Source: CAVVEC01 sp963770485
GTDB taxonomy: Bacteria > Acidobacteriota > Terriglobia > Terriglobales > Acidobacteriaceae
Assembly (NCBI GenBank): GCA_963770485.1
Contig: CAVYPX010000016.1
Span: forward strand, 868,001-932,000
DNA length: 64,000 bases
Reading direction: 5' to 3'
Shown: positions 59,125 to 64,000 of the stretch, piece by piece
Position numbering within the stretch: position 1 is the stretch's first letter
Layout: each line of letters starts with the position of its first letter
Program-made: the position numbers and the translations under genes
The notes under the pieces: generated by a model
Seen by the model: only the letters and a program-made list of their open reading frames with translations
The model's database searches: none
Told to the model about the DNA's origin: nothing

Positions 59125-59871
59125 ATGCGTGCTTTGACACACATTGTCGCTGCGGCCACGATTTTTGCAAGCCTGTCGGCGAACCCGCAGAACCCGGTTG
59201 GAACTGTGGACGTATTTCGCAGCGATAACAAGCCGGTGACGATTGAGCGATTTGATCCCAAGACCAAAAGTCTGCATCGGGCAGTGATGCTGGTCCACGG
59301 TGGGGGTGGGCCGGGTGGGGACTGGCGAAAGAGCGGGATTCTCGAGGCCCTAACCAACACGGGCTATTCGGTTTTTGTGCCGCACTATTTTGATGGCGGC
59401 GGCGAGTGGACGCCCTCCTCCAGCAATCCCGCCCAGTTTATTGCCTACATTCGAACCTTGAACGACGCCAGCCGTTACATCGCACAACAATCCGAAATCG
59501 ATGCGGGCGCAATTGGCCTGGTGGGTTTCTCGCTGGGAGGATACCTGGTGCTCGGCTTTGCTGAGGAAGTGAAGAGCCATCCTCCTCCGCTGCCTGCGCC
59601 GGAAATCAAAGCGGTAGTCGAGATGTATGGCGGCATGCCGGATTTCGCCATCGAGCGCATGACCACGATGCCGCCGGTGCTCATTTTGCATGGCGAAGAT
59701 GATGACGTTGTTCCGGTGAGCCGCGCCCACGATTTGGAGAAGCTGCTCGATAAAAAGTCGATTCCTTATGAGAGCAAGATATACCCTCATCAGGGACATG
59801 GCTTCAGCGGCGATGCGCTAACCGATGCCAATAAGCGCGTGATTACGTTCTTGACTGCTCACCTACATTGA
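59125..59871 (+). CDS. Dienelactone hydrolase-family alpha/beta hydrolase
   Basis: A 248-residue protein with a short hydrophobic N-terminus (THIVAAATIFASLSANPQ) that may be a signal. The hydrolase core has VMLVHGGGGPGGDW (oxyanion region), the nucleophile elbow GLVGFSLGGYLVLGFAEE, the acid in LILHGEDDDVVPVSRAH and the histidine in PHQGHGFSGD. The DLH fold matches in length and order, though the usual DLH cysteine is serine. The substrate is unknown. It begins 33 bp after the propeller lipoprotein gene, so co-transcription is likely. Confidence 0.85.
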   Translation: MRALTHIVAAATIFASLSANPQNPVGTVDVFRSDNKPVTIERFDPKTKSLHRAVMLVHGGGGPGGDWRKSGILEALTNTGYSVFVPHYFDGGGEWTPSSSNPAQFIAYIRTLNDASRYIAQQSEIDAGAIGLVGFSLGGYLVLGFAEEVKSHPPPLPAPEIKAVVEMYGGMPDFAIERMTTMPPVLILHGEDDDVVPVSRAHDLEKLLDKKSIPYESKIYPHQGHGFSGDALTDANKRVITFLTAHLH

Positions 59872-59900
59872 AACGAGATTCCGCTGAGGCCAGAAAATCC

Positions 59901-62387
59901 TTACCTTCCCGGTTCGAGCGCCAGTTGGTGCACCCGCGCTTTCTCCACCGCGGGCTCGGAGAACGGCCAGGGGAAAGTAAAGCCTTTGTACCAGGCATCC
60001 CATTGGTCCATGGAATAGGGACTGAGGAAATTTCCAGCCTCTCCGGTCACAAGATTCAGAGTTGATTGATCCAGATTGGCGAGATCAACCGTCATCCGTT
60101 CCGACGGACCATGAGTTCGCGACGCGGCCTCGACCGTGAATTCACTTCCGGACTGCTGTTGCAATCCGGGACCGGACCAGTGCCGCAGAAGAGGAATGCG
60201 GCCAAAAATCGGATGCTGGATTTCCACCGGGTTGAATTTCCCCCACTTCCAGGAATTCAGATCTTTGGGCGTATGCGGATCATTAACGGCCGCCTCCACG
60301 GCAGCGGCCTCGAGTTCGTCATAATTCGCGTAGGTTGCCGGCAGCCAGCGTTGTAGTTGGTGCTGGACGACGTTCTCCAACCAAATTGAGTTCATCATCC
60401 AGCTATAGCTTCGCCAGCTAAGAGTCGTTTGCAGCTGCTGCTGGTCGGTGGGTGTGACGCCCAGCTTGGGCTCAAGCAGCAGGCGCGCCAGCTCGGCACG
60501 GGCTCGATACTCGATGGTGGGCGCGGCTGAGTCCGCCGTCATCCGTCCGTCCCATTGCCGCATGATTTCGGCTGCCGTTTTCGCCCGGGGTGACGCGTCC
60601 TTCGCGTGGTCGACGGCGTACACAAAGCGTTCGGCAAAATAGCGGTCCGGTTCGGAATAGATATCAGTTTCGAGCGCCAGCATGTCCGCCGCAGAAAACT
60701 TCTTTCCTGATTCCAGCACCCGGTAGATGCGAGCGGTTCGCCAAGGCGGTTCCCACTCGGTGCTGATGGAATAGGGGTAGCCATCAGGCGTGATGCGGCT
60801 GTTTGCGGTCGCAATGATTCCCGAGGGCGGATTGAATATGCTGGGCATTTTCTCGAACGGAATGTAACCGGTCCATTCATGAGCATTGTCACTGCCGTTT
60901 TCCGGCAAGCTGCCATCGCCCGACGCGCGGATGGGAATCTTTCCGGCAGCCTGGTAGCCAATGTTGCCGTCCACGTCGGAATACACGATGTTCTGACCGG
61001 GCGCATCGAATTCAGAGAGAGCGTGCCGGAATTGTCCCCAGTTCTGAGCCGAGTCCAGGTCAAATAACGGACTGCGGATGCCGTCGTACAAAGTCCACCG
61101 TAGCGCCAGTTGACGCGTCTCGCCGGGGACCAACTCGGTGACAATCGGTCCATGGCGTGTGACCGCGACTTCCATCACAACATCTGGCTTGCCCTTGATA
61201 TGGATTACTTCTCGGCGGCGCTCGGGTTGCTTCCAGCCATCGGGCGTCAGATATTCTCCAGCAGAATTGAAGGTCTCGACGTACGCGTCCTCGACGGTAG
61301 GACCAAGATTGGTGAATCCCCAGGCGATGCGTTCATTGTGTCCTACGACCACATAAGGGTAGCCAGGTAAGGTGACGCCGGTGACATTGAAGTTATTGTC
61401 ACCGGACTTGCAACAGCGAAGATAGGCCTCATACCACAGATTGGGCATCTCGTGGCGCATATGCATGTCGTTCGACAACAAGGGTTTTCCCGAAACCGTG
61501 TGCGCGCCTGAGACCACCCAGTTGTTCGAACCGAGCACCCACGGCCGATCATCGAAGACAGACTCCGGAGGAAAAGCTGGATCGGGCGTAAGGCGGGCGA
61601 CCGAACTATCCGGGCCCGAGTCGTCGTCCTCCTCGTCGTCTTCATCGTCGCCACTGCTGTCTTGTTCCAGATTAGGCCGGGATACAGTAGGCGGCCGGTC
61701 GTGCCAGGAAGAGTTTACGTAAAGGTCAGCGGTCAGTTCGGGCCCCAACTTGGCCAGAATTTTCTCGCGGGTCAGGGCGTGCCGGGGGCTGGTGCTGAGG
61801 TCTTCCACCATCTGGGTAGCAATCAGTGCCGAATCCGCAGCCGTCCATGGCCGAGGCGAGTACCGCAGAATGCGGAATTCCAGCGGCAGCCGGTCGCGAT
61901 GAGATTCGATGTAAGCATTGACGCCCCGCGCATAAGCCTCGATATGGGAGCGGACGTCGGCCGACCCGGCCTCTAGCGTTTTCTGCGCGGCGAGCCTCAA
62001 GCCCAGGATTCGCTGCTGGCGGTCGTGTTCGAGGAAATCGTCGCCGAACACCTGCGAAAGCTCTCCGGCGGCAAAGCGCCGCATGCCATCCATCTGGAAC
62101 AGCCGGTCCTGAGCCGTTACGTAACCTTGGGCGAAAAAGAGATCCTGGAAATTGGTGGCTTGGATTACGGGGACGCCATGCGCATCGCGAATTACGGTCA
62201 CTGGCGCCGAGAGCCCCGCCACCTGAAGCTTGCCGTCCAGCTGGGGCAGGGAAGAGCGAGCGATGGAATACAACCAGCCAGTGGCGCCCGCACACGCCAG
62301 TGCGCAGATACCGAGCACAGCGAGGAAAAAATACCAGTAACGCGGACGTGAATGGCGAACTGCAAGGGTGATGGGAGAAATTGCCAT
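59901..62387 (-). CDS. Penicillin acylase (amidase) family protein
   Basis: An 828-residue Ntn hydrolase that would be exported and cleave itself into two chains. An N-terminal hydrophobic segment (about 17-40) anchors or exports it. The alpha chain has APVTVIRDAHGVPVIQA and YVTAQDRLFQMDGMRRFAAG. The beta chain starts at the catalytic serine of GSNNWVVSGAHTVSGKPLL (about residue 290), followed by LSNDMHMRHEMPNLWYEAYL, then NIGYQAAGKIPIR and EWTGYIPFEKMPSI. Between the chains lies an unusual acidic insert (SSGDDEDDEEDDDSGPDSS). It hydrolyses amides or acyl-homoserine lactones; the substrate is not predictable. Confidence 0.92.
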   Translation of the reverse strand: MAISPITLAVRHSRPRYWYFFLAVLGICALACAGATGWLYSIARSSLPQLDGKLQVAGLSAPVTVIRDAHGVPVIQATNFQDLFFAQGYVTAQDRLFQMDGMRRFAAGELSQVFGDDFLEHDRQQRILGLRLAAQKTLEAGSADVRSHIEAYARGVNAYIESHRDRLPLEFRILRYSPRPWTAADSALIATQMVEDLSTSPRHALTREKILAKLGPELTADLYVNSSWHDRPPTVSRPNLEQDSSGDDEDDEEDDDSGPDSSVARLTPDPAFPPESVFDDRPWVLGSNNWVVSGAHTVSGKPLLSNDMHMRHEMPNLWYEAYLRCCKSGDNNFNVTGVTLPGYPYVVVGHNERIAWGFTNLGPTVEDAYVETFNSAGEYLTPDGWKQPERRREVIHIKGKPDVVMEVAVTRHGPIVTELVPGETRQLALRWTLYDGIRSPLFDLDSAQNWGQFRHALSEFDAPGQNIVYSDVDGNIGYQAAGKIPIRASGDGSLPENGSDNAHEWTGYIPFEKMPSIFNPPSGIIATANSRITPDGYPYSISTEWEPPWRTARIYRVLESGKKFSAADMLALETDIYSEPDRYFAERFVYAVDHAKDASPRAKTAAEIMRQWDGRMTADSAAPTIEYRARAELARLLLEPKLGVTPTDQQQLQTTLSWRSYSWMMNSIWLENVVQHQLQRWLPATYANYDELEAAAVEAAVNDPHTPKDLNSWKWGKFNPVEIQHPIFGRIPLLRHWSGPGLQQQSGSEFTVEAASRTHGPSERMTVDLANLDQSTLNLVTGEAGNFLSPYSMDQWDAWYKGFTFPWPFSEPAVEKARVHQLALEPGR

Positions 62388-62512
62388 GTCCGAGTTTCGA
62401 TTCTAGGGGCTCCAGGCGCCGAAGACAATCGAGCCGAAGACAGCAATTCCTCCCACGCTCGCGATGCGGGCAGGATCTGGACCTTAGGTCCGACTCAGCC
62501 TATCCATCCTAT

Positions 62513-63028
62513 CTAGTTTCCGCTGAGCTTCTGTAGATCCGCGATAGTTGCTTTGTCGTCGTAGATACCAGCTCCCACGACATACGGTGTCCCAGTCGCC
62601 TTTAACGCATAACTGACCTTGCGCGAACCGGCGGTTTCGCCGGGCTTCGGCCACCAGTACTCTACCCACAGACCAGAAGTTGCTTTGGTCGCATCGCAGA
62701 GTTGGCCGAAGAAGGCGGTGCCTTTGGAGTCCTTCACGGTCATGATGTCTTTGCCCACAAGCTCCGGCTTCATGGGGTGAGCCGCCATGACTCCTTTGGT
62801 GCAGTCGAGAACGAAGATGTAAGTATCTTTCCAGACCCACGGAGCTTGCTTCTTGTTGAAATCAGCCAAGGCGGCTTCCCCCGATTTTGACAACTCATTT
62901 GCAGCGGCTTGTACGTTTTTGATGATCTCGGGGGCGGTTGTTTTGTCCTGGGCGACCGCGACATCTGTCAGACTAAGGACGAGCACAATCGCTGTGCCGA
63001 GTGCGATGAGGATATTGCTGTGTTTCAT
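62513..63028 (-). CDS. Secreted single Cache-domain protein
   Basis: A 171-residue protein with signal peptide (MKHSNILIALGTAIVLVLSL, ending VAVAQ). A long helix (about 30-60) leads to the Cache (PAS-like) ligand-binding core: YIFVLDCTKGVMAAHPMKPE, LVGKDIMTVKDSKGTAFF and LWVEYWWPKPGETAGSRKVS, then GTPYVVGAGIYDD. Free-standing secreted Cache proteins bind small ligands in the periplasm and may partner membrane sensors. GGAGCC precedes the ATG. It is read away from the fur-like gene. Confidence 0.82.
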   Translation of the reverse strand: MKHSNILIALGTAIVLVLSLTDVAVAQDKTTAPEIIKNVQAAANELSKSGEAALADFNKKQAPWVWKDTYIFVLDCTKGVMAAHPMKPELVGKDIMTVKDSKGTAFFGQLCDATKATSGLWVEYWWPKPGETAGSRKVSYALKATGTPYVVGAGIYDDKATIADLQKLSGN

Positions 63029-63410
63029 AGATAGGGCTCCTTTGAAGCTGCAGGATTTCAGTTGCTATGTAATCAGAGCCATTCTAGGGTTATCTACGGC
63101 CAAGTGATGAGGTATCTCGCTAGAACAACGAATCCAGAAGCCAATTTGGGAACAGGTGGTCCGCCGTCTGGCATCACTGCGGCTGTGGAAAACCCACAGT
63201 TCAGTTTCGTCGCACCTGTTTTATCGGTCCTTGTCCAGATCAAGGGAACGCCGGTTCTGCGCGTGGCTGAGCGGTTCGCGGTGTACGGCGGCAAACCGAT
63301 TGGCGACGAGTTCAAACCCCGGTATTATTCTGAAGAGTGTGCCAAGGTGGACTGAAGTCACAGCCGGGCAAACCAAGGCCCATTTAGGGCGGGTCATCAC
63401 AACGGAGACT
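63029..63410. other. Divergent intergenic region with an unsupported frame
   Basis: A plus-strand frame (63062-63355) encodes a segment ending GTPVLRVAERFAVYGGKPIG and DEFKPRYYSEECAKVD, which looks somewhat protein-like but has only a TTG or weak ATG start and no ribosome-binding site. It may be a gene remnant. The Fur-family start lies after it. Confidence 0.35.
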
Positions 63411-63911
63411 ATGCTGCAAAAGCGCATTGACGATCAGCCCAGCATCTCGCGAGAGATGATGCGCGAGGCTCAACAGATCCTTCACCAGCATCTCAAGCGT
63501 GTGGGACTGAAGCATACCGCCCAGCGCGATACCATCTTGCACACTTTCCTGGAAACCCGCGAGCACCTCTCCACCAACGAACTGCACCGGCTGGTGCAGA
63601 AAAAAGATGCGCGCATCGGCTTTACCACGGTGTATCGCACCCTGAAACTGCTGGCCGAATGCGGCTTGGCCAGCGAAGTCGCGTTTCACGATGGCATTGC
63701 GCGCTATGAACACCAGTACAACCGCCGCAGCCACCATCACATGGTCTGCACCCAATGTGGCAGTTCGGTGGAATTTTTCTCGCCCGAGGTGGACGGCCTG
63801 GAGCAGGAGATCGGGCGCAAATACCACTACGCCACCACCCGCCATACATTTCAGATTTACGGCGTGTGTGAAGATTGCCGCAAGAAGAACCACTCGCACC
63901 CGGTAATCTAA
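63411..63911 (+). CDS. Fur-family metal-dependent transcriptional regulator
   Basis: A 166-residue Fur-type regulator. The winged helix covers VGLKHTAQRDTILHTFLETR, STNELHRLVQKKDARIGFTT and VYRTLKLLAECGL. The metal-binding domain has the HHHMVCTQCGSSVEF cluster and CEDCRKKNHSH, giving two CxxC zinc sites. It may be Fur, PerR or Zur; the sequence does not decide. ATG 63411 has GGAG five bases upstream, whereas the long upstream frame (from 63156) is an artefact. Confidence 0.92.
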   Translation: MLQKRIDDQPSISREMMREAQQILHQHLKRVGLKHTAQRDTILHTFLETREHLSTNELHRLVQKKDARIGFTTVYRTLKLLAECGLASEVAFHDGIARYEHQYNRRSHHHMVCTQCGSSVEFFSPEVDGLEQEIGRKYHYATTRHTFQIYGVCEDCRKKNHSHPVI

Positions 63912-63917
63912 CCAATC

Positions 63918-64000
63918 ATGCCGAAACCCTGCCCGCAATGTGGTTTCCAAATGCCCGATGTAGCTGCTTTTTGCCCCGGTTGCGGTTTGCGCATGATCGT
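63918..64000 (+). CDS. Zinc-ribbon protein, 3' incomplete
   Basis: Only the first 27 codons lie in the window: MPKPCPQCGFQMPDVAAFCP then GCGLRM, a two-CxxC zinc ribbon of the type found at the N-terminus of many small membrane-linked or multi-domain proteins. What follows is not visible. It starts six bases after the fur-like stop, so it is in the same operon. Confidence 0.7.
   Translation, partial: MPKPCPQCGFQMPDVAAFCPGCGLRMI

Noticed and set aside
63156..63410. N-terminal extension of the Fur-family protein
   Set aside because: The 85 extra residues are serine/arginine-rich and unlike any Fur N-terminus; ATG 63411 has a proper ribosome-binding site.

Overview
The window looks like a chromosomal segment from a soil acidobacterium. 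The signs are two secreted proteins built from GNLYGTT-type (GloVer) repeats, large secreted proteins with a carboxypeptidase-regulatory-like domain, a Pkn-type Ser/Thr kinase with a C-terminal propeller, a bacillithiol-type deacetylase, a moderately high GC backbone and many small palindromic intergenic repeats. This assignment is inference from gene content; no rRNA or tRNA was recognised.

Layout. 1-10.3 kb is mostly housekeeping: a trans-sulfuration enzyme (5' incomplete), two SAM methyltransferases, a secreted PQQ-propeller protein lying between 50-bp direct repeats, CutA, a phosphohexomutase followed by an FtsB-like protein, thiazole synthase ThiG and small secreted proteins. 10.4-23.5 kb is an accessory island with lower GC in places and many unknown or broken genes. 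It holds two hypothetical proteins, an orphan RHS 3' end, an excisionase-like/HNH-like three-gene cassette, a divergent CGNR-type zinc-finger gene followed by a stand-alone Cas1 with a C-terminal zinc finger and HTH, a frame-split PD-(D/E)xK nuclease-like gene, a zinc-finger protein, a PLD-type (HKD) nuclease and a truncated TIR-domain gene. No CRISPR array or cas2 is visible. The island is bracketed by two inverted ~100-bp copies of one hairpin-bearing repeat. A second repeat, with core CCCTACATGTAGTTGAC, occurs at 12.1, 23.2 and 27.8 kb.

23.7-35 kb encodes secreted or envelope functions: two convergent GloVer-repeat proteins, a Ser/Thr kinase and two overlapping paralogous secreted proteins. 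35.1-37.4 kb is a decayed nucleoside-salvage locus: the 3' remnant of a pyrimidine-nucleoside phosphorylase, NupC and convergent DeoC. 37.5-39.6 kb has two overlapping 2OG-Fe(II) oxygenase genes, the first with an extra helical N-terminal domain.

39.7-64 kb returns to core genes: purQ, yebC, tlyA, nadK, an amidohydrolase, lysA with a GAF-SpoIIE phosphatase, hpt, a UlaG-like hydrolase, an O-methyltransferase, bshB1-DUF190-crcB behind a fluoride riboswitch, a prenyl synthase, xseB, a fused homocysteine methyltransferase/MTHFR, a propeller lipoprotein, a dienelactone hydrolase, penicillin acylase, a Cache protein, a Fur-family regulator and the start of a zinc-ribbon gene. The most unusual element is the CRISPR-less Cas1 and its mobile, nuclease-rich neighbourhood.
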